Of a stretch of 64,000 nt of DNA, positions 52,800 to 63,435 are shown in pieces (the stretch's first letter is position 1; the number at the start of each line of letters is the position of its first letter). The DNA is from Diploptera punctata (Eukaryota; Arthropoda; Insecta; Blattodea; Blaberidae), in contig JASPKZ010010276.1 of assembly GCA_030220185.1 (NCBI GenBank), forward strand, positions 470,501 through 534,500. The letters run 5' to 3'. The notes beneath the pieces are model-generated. The model had not been told where the DNA came from. It saw nothing but the letters and a program-made list of their open reading frames with translations, and did no database searches. A program made the translations under genes and the position numbers.

Positions 52800-53740
52800 C
52801 TAGTATAATATAAAAATAGATTTTAGTAAAACAAAAACTATGACAATATGCGGATAAGAAGTTAAAATAAAATTAAATAGAAATATTGTTGAACAAGTAT
52901 CCGAACTATATAACCTCTCTCACTGAACTTCTGAAACACAAAATTATATATACCGGTAGTTAAAATTACAGGAATATAAGACGAATTAGTCCACCGCTGT
53001 GGTCTCGAGGTAGCGTGCTGCCTTGTCACGCATCGGGCCCGGGTTCGATCACCGGTCGGGGCAGTTTTTCTGGGTGAGGTTTTTCTCGGGGTTTTTCCTC
53101 ACCTGTAAGACAAATGTCAGGAAAACGTTAAGGCCCAAACGGTCCCCGAAATCATATGGCCATAATCATCATCCTTATCATCTCATCATCATCATCGTCC
53201 TTCACCGGTGTGGAAAGCAACGGGAAGCTACCACACCTACAATTCCCTAGTAAAGCTGCAAAGCATAGCATGAAAATGCTATGAGTGCAGTGAAAGACCT
53301 GTCCTCGGGCAGAATTACTATGGATGGATGGAAGACGAATTAAATCATTAAACTAAGAAAGGGAAACAATTTTAAACTAAATTACGATAACACAATGTAA
53401 CTGCAAAAGCATCTCTAAAGTATAGCCGTGAAAACTGGATCTTGAAATCTAGACATAAAACCAAATTACAAACTGCACAAATTAGAATTTGATTACCTCT
53501 CTTTGTTAGATCTACGTAGGTTAGTTTCAGAGAGGAGTGTTGACAATCGGGAAAGGTTAAAAGTTCAAAACATAGGAGAAGATATTGAAACACATAAAAA
53601 TAGCTGGTTAAATTACCTCCATAGAATGTATTCAAATCGTTTAACAAAGACGATATTCCAGTTTCAATCTAAAGGACATAGAAACAGAGGAGAGCCTAAA
53701 CAACACTGGATAAATAGTGTACAATAAAAACTATTAGTCA
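52800..53740 (+). pseudogene. RTE-A-type LINE split by SINE-1
   Basis: Left of the SINE: KIDFSKTKTMTICG, VKIKLNRNIVEQVSE. Right of it: a degraded block, WILKSRHKTKLQTAQIR, NRERLKVQNIGEDIETHKNS, WLNYLHRMYSNRLTKTIF, GEPKQHWINSVQ. The SINE at 52989-53331 sits between them with an 11-bp duplication, AAGACGAATTA (52978-52988, 53332-53342). Stops and shifts make it a pseudogene. Confidence 0.7.
52989..53331 (+). mobile_element. SINE-1 copy with target duplication
   Basis: Complete copy from GTCCACCGCTGTGGTC to the GGATGGATGG tail, bounded by AAGACGAATTA. The terminal hairpin is CTGTC-CTCG-GGCAG, still pairing through a wobble. Confidence 0.9.
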
Positions 53741-53811
53741 TCAATGATACTGAAGCCATGAATATTCGGACTTCTTAAAAGATTGACTTCAATTCACACA
53801 TTCATTTCATA

Positions 53812-54141
53812 GTAATTCTGCCCGAAGGCAGGTCCTTCACTGATATCATAGCATTTTCATGCTATGCTTGCAGCTTTGCTAGGGAATTCTAGGTGTGGTA
53901 GCTTCCCGTTGCTTTCCACACCGGTGAAGGATGATGATGATGATGATGATGATGATAAGGATGATGATGATGGCCATATGATTTCGGGGACCATTTGGGC
54001 CTTAAAGTTTTCCTGATATTTGTCTTACAGTTGAGGAAAAACCCCGATAAAACCTCACCCGGGAAAACCGCTCCGACCGGGGATCGAACCCGGGCCCGCT
54101 GCGTGACAAGGCAGCACGCTACCTCGAGACCTGCGGTGGAC
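53812..54141 (-). mobile_element. SINE-1 copy
   Basis: Complete minus copy: the hairpin CTGCC-TTCG-GGCAG at the left and the head (B box GGGTTCGATCCCCGG, CTCGAGGTAGCGTGCTGCC, GTCCACCGCAGG) at the right. A GATGAT repeat of about 25 bp occupies the CAT-rich part. Confidence 0.9.
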
Positions 54142-54284
54142 TAATCCACACATAATCCCCCATAATAAAAGAAAAAAGTGTCTTCTTCTAAATCCAGATA
54201 ATCGCGCAAGCCCTACCAGTTAATACATTTATTCGTATTATCATTATTGCTATATATGTTCTGTATTTTTTAGAACATTTTGAA

Positions 54285-54437
54285 ATATAGGAAGGTCTAT
54301 AGTTGATAGAATGTCGGAAGAGAGGATCACAAGAAGAGTGTTGTACTATAGGTCTAAGGGGAGAAGACATCCGGGAAAACCAAGAAAACGATTTACTGTT
54401 TTAAAGTCGGCATATATACTTTTGCTTAATCCCTGAA
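54285..54437 (+). pseudogene. LINE 3' fragment
   Basis: RMSEERITRRVLYYRSKGRR and HPGKPRKRFTVL are the penultimate block of RTE-A-type LINEs. It is very short. Confidence 0.55.
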
Positions 54438-54911
54438 ATGTAAATAATAATATAATTTACAGATTTTCAACGTTTACACATCTTTCTGTGAGCCTAAACA
54501 TTTTATGTTCACGATTATATTTTTATAGTATCAAAGCACCTGTTCATTTAAATTCAAACTCTATTCCAACGGTTCTCTTCGACTGTGATATGGTGCATAG
54601 TTTACTCATCCCAGTACCTAGCTCGGACAATGAGTTATTCAGATTATAATTATTGAAAATGGGGTTTTGCGGATGAATTAGATTTAGAAACTAATTCGTA
54701 AAACACTTTGAATATCTCCATATCCATGATTGTATTTCATATCATATCGAATTTCATAATTTTAATTAAATAACCTAATCAATAATTATTTATTGATAAA
54801 ATCGACACTTCTATTCAGGATATTTTAAGATAAAATACGATTAAGAGTAATATAATATCAAATATATAAGGCCTATGTAATAGTATATTACGAAGCGAGG
54901 TTGGGAATTGA
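54438..54911. other. AT-rich spacer, no gene seen
   Basis: Nothing recognisable. Confidence 0.45.
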
Positions 54912-54983
54912 TTTTTACAGAAACGAGGAAATGTTTAAAAACCGAGCGATAGCGAGGTCTTTAATTTCCGAGATTCTGTAAAA
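54912..54983. repeat. Short hairpin element
   Basis: The arms TTTTACAGAA...GAGGAAAT and ATTTCCGAG...TTCTGTAAAA pair with mismatches around CGAGCGATAGCGAGG. It may be a core of a small palindromic repeat. Confidence 0.5.
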
Positions 54984-55814
54984 CACTTCACAAACGTGCG
55001 TTGTACATTATTTTTTGCGCGATGGTGTTTTCAAAGTAGTAAATAATAGTAATATTTCCAACATATCTGCGTTCATTATTAACAACTGACTAACTTTAAC
55101 AGTGTGGGCAATGTTTATTGGTTGAGGCTACAGCAGGCCGTGACACCAATCAGTCATAAAATGGGGCACGTACGTATTTACTGTTTTATATTGTTTCAAA
55201 TAAAGTTCATTTCATTTAAAATGCAGTGATTTGTTTCGTATAATGTATATTAACACTACCTTTTGTATATATATTTTTGTATAACTATTGTACGTAGTAT
55301 ACATAAAGGGCAGTGGTTTTACTTCCCGCACGAGGTTTGTATTGTGTAATATTACAGTATAATTATCTAGGTTGGCAACCCCGAAATGTAGGAAGTTGAA
55401 TTTTCAATCATGTTCGCCATTGCTGTAAGTATGACAGAACGCACTATCGCTCACAAAAATATTGACATGAACTTATTTGAGCGTACAATCAGACTTTCGC
55501 ATTAGGCGTATTACTTTTAACAATGCAATGAAACAAATTGAAGGCGTTTCAATCAGCACTGCCAACTGATAAAATTAAATAAAAAGTATATCACAATTAT
55601 AAAAAAATACATTTAAGAATCGTGAAATAATTAATTTGTATTTAGCCCTATAATGAACTAAGTGGCTACTAATGATATCAGTATGGACTTATTTACATTC
55701 AAATAATTTCTATTGTATACCCTTGATTCTCTATATGTAAAATGAAGCAATAAATTCGCCACCATTTATTTTTTATGTTAGCGAAGGTTGAATCGGTTTT
55801 TGTGAAAAATTTCA
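54984..55814. other. Unassigned region
   Basis: No gene or repeat boundary recognised. Confidence 0.45.
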
Positions 55815-56440
55815 TTAATGGAATTTCTTCTTCTTCTTCTACTACAAGGTTTAGGCTATGCAGCCTGTTCCGGCGAAGTTAAAAGTGGAGTCCATCTTCT
55901 ACGTGGTCGGCCAACATCTCTTGTTCCTCTGGGATTATACAGGAAGGTTCTTTTTGGTATTCTTCCGTTGTTCATTCTCATTAAGTGTTCTGTCCATTTC
56001 TTATTATTTTCGCTGATTTTATCTTCAATTTTATATATATTTAATTCTTCTCGTATAGTTTCATTCCTTATTCTATCCGCTCTTGTCCATCCTTTCACAT
56101 TACGTAAAAACAGCATTTCCGCAGTCTGTATCCTGCTTTTATCCCTTGATTTCATTATCCAATTTTCACTTCCATACAACAACAAAGGAACAGCCATTGT
56201 TTTAATAATTTAAGTTTCGTATTTTTCCTTGTTTTCCGACCTAAGTTTCTTTTTATGGTTCCACAAATAGCCTGAAATTTATTTACTTTATTTTCTATAT
56301 CTTTATTTTCTCTATAAGTTATATCACATCCTAAATATTGGAAATGTGATACTTGTTCTATTATTTTGTTATCCAGTTCAATTTTTGATCTAAGTAATGG
56401 AATTTCCATTATAATAATATTTCTTTTTGTAAAATTGTAA
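55815..56440 (-). pseudogene. RTE-A-type LINE, 3' third
   Basis: Two frames, 56487-56155 and 56197-55856, join across a shift near 56200: IPLLRSKIELDNKIIEQVSH, FQYLGCDITYRENKDIE, RNLGRKTRKNTKLKLLK, then MAVPLLLYGSENWI, EMLFLRNVKGWTRADRIRNE, YNPRGTRDVGRPRRRW. The end has the hairpin GGCT/AGCC (55854-55865), TAAACC and an AAG tail. It is 5'-truncated. Confidence 0.8.
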
Positions 56441-56696
56441 AACACTGAAATGAGAAATAGTATGTATTTAAAATATGCACAACACATGTACTATATTAAG
56501 CTACGTTTAACCACAGGCAATTTTAATTATCTGGGATACAATATGTCATATAGAAAATGTGAATACATTGCAAGCAAAATAAATTCAATTATATGTGTGG
56601 TATCATAAAACGAAGTTTCAAGGGAATTAGAAAGGAGGCATTTTGAAAATGTTATAAAACAATGACGTTTCCTACATTACTATATGGATCGGAACA

Positions 56697-56866
56697 CTGG
56701 GTCAAATAATCCTCCGAAATTAAATACTAATATTTATCAAATTCTGTTTCATCCACAGTTTGCTATTAAATATATGTTTGGGTTTATTATTCTAATTATA
56801 GTTTTAACAATATTAACAATAAAACAATCTTATAATATTACACCAGCAAACCCGCTTGTTATCCCG
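56697..56866 (+). pseudogene. NUMT: cytochrome b fragment
   Basis: The plus frame reads TGSNNPPKLNTNIYQILFHP, QFAIKYMFGFIILIIVLTIL and, after a small loss, YNITPANPLVIP. Insect mitochondrial cytochrome b has the same order of motifs: TGSNNP, then KIPFHP, a KDxxGF block with a hydrophobic helix, and ANPLVTP. About 55 codons remain. It sits exactly inside a LINE at ACTGGG/GGGTGGTAAC, with ACTGGGTC common to LINE and cytochrome b at the left joint. That fits repair of a break using mitochondrial DNA. Confidence 0.8.
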
Positions 56867-56999
56867 GGTGGTAACAAAAAGAAAACACCAGAAACGAAGA
56901 ACAGCAACTTAAGAGATTAGGTTTTTGAAGGGTGTGGCTGGATATACAATATCAGACTGGAAACGAAATAAAAATATATGAACGATACTAAATATATTC

Positions 57000-57407
57000 T
57001 TACTTTTTTTTTTACTTTTGAGGGTCTCTCCACTTTTCAGCGGTTATCCTGTATTCCCATTCGCCATTCTTGCCAATCACGCCATTCATCCTCCTTCAGA
57101 CCTCGGTCGTTCATCAATCTATGGATCTCTCCTCTCCAAGTTGTTCTTGGCCTGCCCCGTTTCCTTCTACCAGAAGGTGACCATGCCAAAAGAGTTTTGG
57201 GCCACCTATCATCCTCCATTCTCCTGACATGACCATACCACTGAAGAGCTCGTCTTTCGATCCTTTCCACCACTGTCTCCTCCATATCCATCATCTGCCT
57301 CACTTCTTCATTTCTTCTTCTTTCCATCCTGGACACCCTGGCACTGCGTCTTATTCCATCCATCTCCACTGCCAAGATCTTAGTTTTTTTGTCCTTCTAC
57401 CAAAGTC
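57000..57407 (-). mobile_element. LINE 3' end with poly(A); SINE-2 partner candidate
   Basis: The exact 13-bp duplication ACTAAATATATTC (56987-56999, 57408-57420) bounds a 408-bp 5'-truncated insertion. The frame 57375-57037 is open: MDGIRRSARVSRMERRRNEE, RALQWYGHVRRMEDDRWPKT, GRRKRGRPRTTWRGEIHR, RDWQEWRMGIQDNR. The 3' UTR ends AACCGCTGAAAAGTGGAGAG, ACCCTCAAAAG and poly(A). This end is nearly the same as the 3' end of SINE-2. Confidence 0.85.
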
Positions 57408-57410
57408 ACT

Positions 57411-57471
57411 AAATATATTCAATTTATTAAATATATTCAATTTATTAAATATATTCAATTTATTAAATATA
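57411..57471. repeat. 18-bp tandem repeat
   Basis: AAATATATTCAATTTATT occurs about three and a half times. It starts within the target duplication of the LINE at 57000-57407. Confidence 0.85.
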
Positions 57472-57650
57472 ATTGCACAATAAGGAGACGAATGGATGGA
57501 CCACACCAATAGAATGGATAACAAGAGAATTTCTAAACATATTCTACAATACAGATCACTATGACGAAGAAATGTAGTAAGATCCAGTTAAATATGGATA
57601 GATCAATTCTAACATGAGATCGGAAAAGACATTATGCTGCTGATGATGAT

Positions 57651-58086
57651 CGAAGCACGGCGAATAAGTATCAACCCGAAGTTTTAAAAGTGATCAAATT
57701 AAACGAGAAGAACTTGTATTTAATTTTAGTAGAAGTTTCCAGTTACCACATCATTACAGCCTGTGTTTAATTTCTTTGTGCATCTCATTCCTATTTGTAA
57801 TTTCAAAATTTTAATCGTCACCCTTACCTCACAGTGAACTACGGAACATTAAAATAAAAAGTAACTAAACTGAATAAGACGAGCAAATTTAATTACCGTA
57901 AAACACAAAAATATAAAACATAACATTGAATACGCCTGAAATAAACTACAGATGTGAGTGACATCATGACTGTTCCTATATTCTCATGTATTAAGCCACT
58001 GTATCGCTTGCAATTCCCCGTGCCCTCTTCGTCACGTGCTTTCATTCTCTTCATCTGTGGACAGTACATATCAGTTTGAACGATCC
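57651..58086. other. Spacer, no gene seen
   Basis: Nothing recognisable. Confidence 0.4.
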
Positions 58087-58430
58087 GATTGAGGGTCTTT
58101 CCACTTTTCAGCGGTTGCCCTTTTACCAGCCGGCTGCTGGCCCTTCACATCCACATGTGTCAATCACAGAGGTAGATGATCAACAGCCAGTGTAGGGGTG
58201 ACATGTGGTTAGCATGTCGAGTCCCCCAGCCGTTATAGCTGGTTCCTCAACCTGGAGCCGCTACTTATTGTAGCTACCCAATTGCCTCACGATGCTGGGT
58301 GGGCACCGGTCCCATACTGGCCGAAATACCATGAGAAAATTTCTTCCCCCATGGAGACTCGAACCAGCGCAAGTCCCGTAGCTCTGCGCCAAGGCTTCCT
58401 ACCTTAACCGCTCGGCTACGGCGCGGGACA
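58087..58430 (-). mobile_element. SINE-2 copy
   Basis: Almost identical to 14656-15000 in reverse orientation: 3' end GAGGGTCTTTCCACTTTTC at the left, head GTAGCCGAGCGGTTAAGG at the right. Flanking sequence ATCAGTT(T)GAAC on both sides looks like an imperfect target duplication. The similarity of the two copies suggests recent activity. Confidence 0.85.
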
Positions 58431-58447
58431 TCAGTTGAACTAGACCC

Positions 58448-58735
58448 TAATTACTAACTAATTGGCAGTATCGAATCCGAAGGTTCATGACCGCGCGGAT
58501 ATAAGCTCTCCATAGACCTATATCCCAATGCGGAGTTAATATTTTGCACTCATCTCCTGTATAGTTTAACTCCCTCAAATGATGGTTTATGTTATTCTCC
58601 CACATCATTCTTGGTCTTACTTACTGGGCGTTTTCCCTCTGGTTTTCCAACTAGAAGCTTCCATGCCTCTCTTTCATTTCCCATTCATGTCACATGTGCT
58701 GCCTATCTCAATCTACTTGACTTAACTGTTCTTAT
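58448..58735 (-). pseudogene. RTE-B LINE, 3' fragment
   Basis: The minus strand shows the family tail in broken frames (a GNER.AWKLLVGKPEG-like block, MMWENNI, DLRELNYTG-like) and the end GAACC-TTCG-GATTC, GATACTGCCAATTAGTTAGT. Diverged copy. Confidence 0.7.
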
Positions 58736-59069
58736 TTGCGGCAAAACTTTACAAGGCAGGCACGAGGATCTCTTTAGGGCGTGTTTTAGATTAATCTTCT
58801 TTCTGGGTTCTACTGGTGTGATGGTCAAGGAATTCGATGATCAGTAACAATGAGTTGAGTAATTAATTAAAACGGGTTTATTCTGTTAACCTCTAATGAA
58901 CAACACAGTAAATAATGAATTAATATTGTCTTGAAGGCTACTTGAGCAAATCTAGACTTCCTAGAATATTTACGTACGATCGATTGATTCACACTTATAG
59001 GTAATACTATAGGAGTAACAGACTCCTCCGAATACTAGTAATGTGATAAACTAGCCCACTCTGTTTTCG
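58736..59069. other. Spacer, no gene seen
   Basis: Nothing recognisable. Confidence 0.4.
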
Positions 59070-59225
59070 TAAGGTAGCCACTGGCCACACTGTATGTACT
59101 CGTATGGGCCACCAGCCACACTCCGTGTGTGTATGAGAGCAACAGGCCACACACTGTGTTCGTATTAGAACGACTAACCACATTCGGTGTGTGCGTGTGT
59201 ATGAGTTATTGACCACACTGTGTTA
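59070..59225. repeat. Degenerate minisatellite
   Basis: About four imperfect units of 35-40 bp built on CCACACTGTGTG and GTATGAG. The minus strand is open through it (59007-59216) only because of the repeat. Confidence 0.6.
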
Positions 59226-59585
59226 ACAATAAAATTCCTTGGCCTTTTATATTAATTTTCCAAGGACGATTTAAATTGGCTCAAGTATTACTTTTACAAA
59301 ATGTATTGTCAACACGTCAATCAAATTTACACTTTTATAATAAACATTAGTTTCACTTAGCAAGGTACATATACCTGCCAACCCTTGAGTTACCGTTAAC
59401 CACTGCATAACAAAAGCTTATTGTGTGGTCCCAAATAATAACCAAATTAGTAATTCTAGGAATTACTAACGCTATAAATTACATCTGGTTGGCTATGACA
59501 TTATTCCATATTTAGGATTAGTGAAAATGGCGAGATGGTTTCTCGTACTCAATACAAACTTAATAGGTTAGGAATTGTTTAATGT
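59226..59585. other. Spacer, no gene seen
   Basis: Nothing recognisable. Confidence 0.4.
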
Positions 59586-59589
59586 ATCA

Positions 59590-59835
59590 AACAAAATTTA
59601 AAATATAAAATAGATACCTCAGATGTCAGTCTTTCTCAACTTTATAAAGGCTGTAAGATGCGAAGTACTTTCGGGAAAATTTGCTCCATCCTCAGCATGT
59701 AAATTGGTACCATGTTAAATTGGTACATGCTGAGGATGGAGCATATGTTCCGAAAGTGCTTCACATCTCACAGCCTTTATAAAGTTGAGGACGGCTGAGA
59801 TCTCAGATATCTATTTTATATTATAAATATTACAT
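59590..59835. mobile_element. Third PLE-like inverted pair
   Basis: Arms of about 105 bp (about 59600-59705 and about 59718-59826) are imperfect reverse complements sharing AAATAGATA, CAACTTTATAAAGGCTGT and CTCCATCCTCAGCATGTA. The plus-strand arm contains the PLE hammerhead core arrangement. Only the terminal part of the element remains. No coding region is left and no target duplication is certain. Confidence 0.6.
59725..59766 (+). ncRNA. Decayed hammerhead motif
   Basis: CTGAGGA (59730-59736), stem II GGAGC (59738-59742)/GTTCC (59747-59751) with one wobble, GAAA (59752-59755), then a short stem AG/CT. Stem I pairs only weakly, so it is probably inactive. The opposite arm has a more degraded copy. 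Confidence 0.55.
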
Positions 59836-60064
59836 AGTGACCTCAATGGTGTTTCGTCGTGAATTTTAAAAGTATTGTGTCAAACAAACCATATAATGTT
59901 GAAAAATAACATTTGAGTTGACTCCACAGTTAATCACCATGATTGGTTCAAGAGAGAGCTTTAGAGATCCGTATTCTGGACGTTCCGTGTTCAAATTCCG
60001 TTGACCAATCTGAGTCCGTTACTCCTGGTTTTATAAGTCAAAGTAATTTCTGGGAATGAATTTT

Positions 60065-60090
60065 ATATATATATATATATATATATATTA
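60065..60090. repeat. (TA)n microsatellite
   Basis: About 12 TA units, followed by a TTTA-rich stretch. Confidence 0.9.
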
Positions 60091-60115
60091 TTTTATTTTA
60101 TTTATTTATTTATAT

Positions 60116-60515
60116 ACAGAATTTTAATGTTTACACAACTTTCTGTGCGTAAAGTTGTATTTTTCTTCTCCACTCGTCTCTCTCCATCCAATCCATGCTC
60201 GTCTTGCTCTCATTCCAGTTCTTATTTCCTGCATCCACGAGTTTCGAGGTCTTCCTCTCCTCCTTCTTCCAGGTGGACACCATTCCAATGTTTTTCTGGG
60301 TAATCTTTCTTCATTCATTCGTCGTACGTGCCCATACTAAATTAATTGCTTATACCGTATATAATCTACTGAATAACCAATATTCATTTTTTTCTCTTAT
60401 GACAGTATATTTTTGTCTAATTTTGAACATCTTGCTGTTCTCCTCAAGAAATCCATTTCCATCGACATAAGTTTTTGTTGAATTTCCAAACTTCAACTCC
60501 ATATGTTACAGTATA
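60116..60515 (-). pseudogene. LINE 3' fragment (WMQEIRTGM-type tail)
   Basis: An open part at 60318-60124 reads MNEERLPRKTLEWCPPGRRR, RGRPRNSWMQEIRTGMRARR. Upstream on the minus strand are YGVEVWKFNKN, FLRRTARCSKLDKNI-like blocks in other frames. Same family as 14355 and 45556. (TA)n tracts lie at both ends. Confidence 0.7.
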
Positions 60516-60537
60516 TATATATATATATATATATATT
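60512..60537. repeat. (TA)n microsatellite
   Basis: About 12 TA units at the 5' limit of the LINE fragment. Confidence 0.9.
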
Positions 60538-60904
60538 ATATTCCATTTTGAGACATATGGTTGAGGTTTCTATGTCAAAGAGTTATGCGTTTTTGTGATG
60601 ATTATTATGGTAGTAGTAAGATTATGAAGTAGACTACCTGGAAGAACATTTATCTAACCTGCTGACGTTTTGCTTCGCGGTATTTTTATAAAACGTAATC
60701 GGTTGCCATAACGTATGAATTAACCAAGCAAATCTCGGTTAGATAACAAAGTAAATGATATGTGGATAAATATTGATAAATTCAATGGAAGCGTACGTTT
60801 TTATCACAAATCAAGTTCCACGTCAATTAGTTTTTTTAATAAGCGTGCACAAGTCAAGCTAATCCCCAGAATGTTTTCAAACCCTACCAGCATCATTCTA
60901 CCGT

Positions 60905-60935
<31 letters not shown>

Positions 60936-61573
60936 TCAGGACATTTAATAAACGAAAGCACCGCCATTCATAATGTCCAGTTCCTGAGTAATAGTCGAAT
61001 ATTTAACTATATTGAAACCATTAAGATCGTATTTTTTAAACATTTCATTGTGCAATTGAGTTACTTTCCTCTGTACTACATGTGACAAAATTAAAATTCA
61101 TTATTAAAAAATGCAAACAAAGAGATTGTTCACAGACGAAGATGCAATCAAACATCCTAAAGCAATTGAGAAGGTTAGAAGCAAAGGGGTGTACATACAA
61201 GTTTTACAGTATTGAGAAAAAAGCAGATTTAAATTTGAAGTTTAAAATAAAATTAGGATAATTCAAAATTATAACAATCATTCTTTATCTACTCCTAACA
61301 ATTTAACCTCTCATCTTAAAGGTACTTTTACGTGCCACAGGCCACCTGGGCCTTACAGTGACACGACATTTTTCCTATCGGGAGAGGGATTCTAACTGTA
61401 GATCACATACATAATTTTTTGACCTTACAGGATATGAAGGTCCTCCACTAGTAAGGGATCAGCTTAATGTCAGGGTCTTTTCCGAGACAATACAAGATTA
61501 AGACGACATACTCGTACACCATTCACACACACACACACACATATTCAAATTAAACATGGCTAACATGATAAGA
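60538..61573. other. Unassigned region
   Basis: Apart from (TA)n at 60905-60932 and a short (CA)n at 61526-61540, nothing is recognised. Confidence 0.45.
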
Positions 61574-61918
61574 GTCCACCGCTATGGTCTCGAGGTAGCG
61601 TGCTGCCTTGTCACGCAGCAGGCTCGAGTTCGATTCCCGGTCGGGACAGTTTTTGTGGGTGAAGTTTTTATCGGGGTTTTTTGTCACCTGTAAGATAAAT
61701 GTCAGGAAAACTTTAAGGTCCAAACGGTCACCGAAGTCATATGGCCGTCATCACCATCCTTATCATTATCATCACCATCATCATCCTTCACCGGTGTGGA
61801 AAGTAACGGGAAGCTACTACACCTACATTTCCCTAGTAAAGCTGCAAGCATAGCATGAAAAATTCTATGTTTGCAGTGAAGGGCCTGCCTTCGGGCACAA
61901 TTACTATGGATGGATGGA
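61574..61918 (+). mobile_element. SINE-1 copy
   Basis: Complete copy with a mutated B box (GAGTTCGATTCCCGG) and a terminal hairpin with one mismatch (CTGCC-TTCG-GGCAC). GGATGG tail. Confidence 0.85.
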
Positions 61919-62010
61919 ATATGATGATGATTATGATTGTCAGATGATGTTTGGGGACTGTGTGGGCATTAAAGTTTCCTGGCATTTGTCTTACAGTTTA
62001 GGAACAACCA
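61919..62010 (-). mobile_element. SINE-1 body fragment, tail-to-tail
   Basis: GATGTTTGGGGACTGTGTGG and TTTCCTGGCATTTGTCTTAC match the minus strand of the SINE-1 body with about 15% change. It is fused directly to the tail of the plus copy. Confidence 0.6.
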
Positions 62011-62974
62011 AAAAATCAAATAAATAAAAATAAAATAAAAAGTAAAAAAAACTTATCAAATAGAATAACAAAATATTTAGTTATTTAGATTAATTGACAA
62101 TCTCACTCTTATTCTCTTTCATCGTTTTTAGGGGTTTCTAAGGAAAATCAAAATTAAGAATTAAGCTTGGTAAAATAACAATATAAATATTATACTTACT
62201 CTGTAGTGAGGCATACCTTAATAGATGGCACAAAGTCTGATGTCGTAGTAGACGGAGGAAAAACATGAATCACATTAAGTGGTTACAAAAAGTTTTCTAA
62301 AATGGTTACAAAATCTAACACGATGTAATTCAAATTAAAACAAATAAGGAGAAATAAAAAGTGTTAAAAATATATTCAAAGAGGTTAAAATATTTTTTAC
62401 ATAATTCTGAAATAACATGCTTATTTTAGATAAAATACGTCAGCTGCACCTCATGAAACATTTATTTTCTCTTAAAATCTCTTTATTAGAGCATGCATTG
62501 TTATATTATTCTATTGAGGCAGTTAAATTAACCTTCCCCCAAGTAGTAAGTAGATACAATATGTGTAGTTAACCTTTTGTTTAAGCGCACCCACATAGAT
62601 GAGTTGTTTTGCACGCCGACACATTCTTGGAAATTCACCCTCTCTTTCTTCCTAACTCATAGTAACGTTATTTTGCAAAATCAATTTTAAATGACTTTAT
62701 TACTAAATATTTAAAAGTATAGAGCAATTTGTTGATTGAAAATTATGTCTGATTTACATAATAATTCTCGAGAACTTAAGTTTTTGCAATGAGAATGATA
62801 TACTAGGTCGTACGTCTACGTTTAACTTCCAGTGATATGATATTTAATTCAAATTCCAATTCCCTTTGTGTTAGTTACATGTGTAAATGTCAGAGGTTTT
62901 ATATCAACTTTTTCCTTCTCTAAATTACGTATTTTGTAATTTGCATTAATTAGCATTTTCACTCTAATTCATCA
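62011..62974. other. Unassigned AT-rich region
   Basis: It contains one member of a 40-bp direct repeat (62132-62175) whose partner is at 63232-63275. Otherwise nothing is seen. Confidence 0.4.
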
Positions 62975-63235
62975 TCATCATCATCATCTGCATTCATGGA
63001 TTAGGTCTATTGACCCGTTCCGACTTCAGCCCATCTCTTTCTAGGTGTGCCCACATCTCGTGTGCCTTTAGGTTTGTATTTTGTTATTTGTTTTGGATAT
63101 CTATCTTCATTCATTCTGTCTATGTGCTGCTTCCATTTTTGTCTATATGTATCTATTTTATCAGTTATTGCAAATATTTCAAGTTCCTGTCTTATTTCTG
63201 TGTTTGACTCTAATTTTCTTTCGTTATTATTGAGG
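62975..63235 (-). pseudogene. RTE-A LINE, 3' fragment
   Basis: The minus strand reads ERKLESNTEIRQELEIFAIT, DKIDTYRQKWKQHIDRMNED, RYPKQITKYKPKGTRDVGTP, RKRWAEVG, then the hairpin GGTC/GACC (63004-63015), TAATCC and an ATG tail. Of the fragments it is close in ending to the full-length element at 3347. 5'-truncated. Confidence 0.75.
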
Positions 63236-63435
63236 AGTTTCTAAAGAAAATCAAAATTAATAATTAAGCATATAAAATAAATTATATATTTATGAAGTTT
63301 CCAATTTAATATCCTATCGATTGGATCTTTGAACTAACTAGTAGTGGATCAATTTACTTAACACAGTTTTTTTCTGAATTTCCAAAAGATTATAAGTGGC
63401 CTTGATTATCTGGTAGCAACATATTTTAGATATAC

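Larger units (their letters stand above)
56500..57650 (+). pseudogene. RTE-A-type LINE split by a NUMT and another LINE
   Basis: The pieces 56500-56696 (FNYLGYNMSYRKCEYIASKI, MTFPTLLYGSEHW-like), 56867-56986 (VVTKRKHQKRRTA, EIRFLKGVAGYTISDWKRNK) and 57408-57650 (a degraded RMDNKRISKHILQYRS block) form one plus-strand LINE. The first break holds mitochondrial-like DNA, the second a minus LINE with target duplication. It ends near GATGATGATG. Confidence 0.7.
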
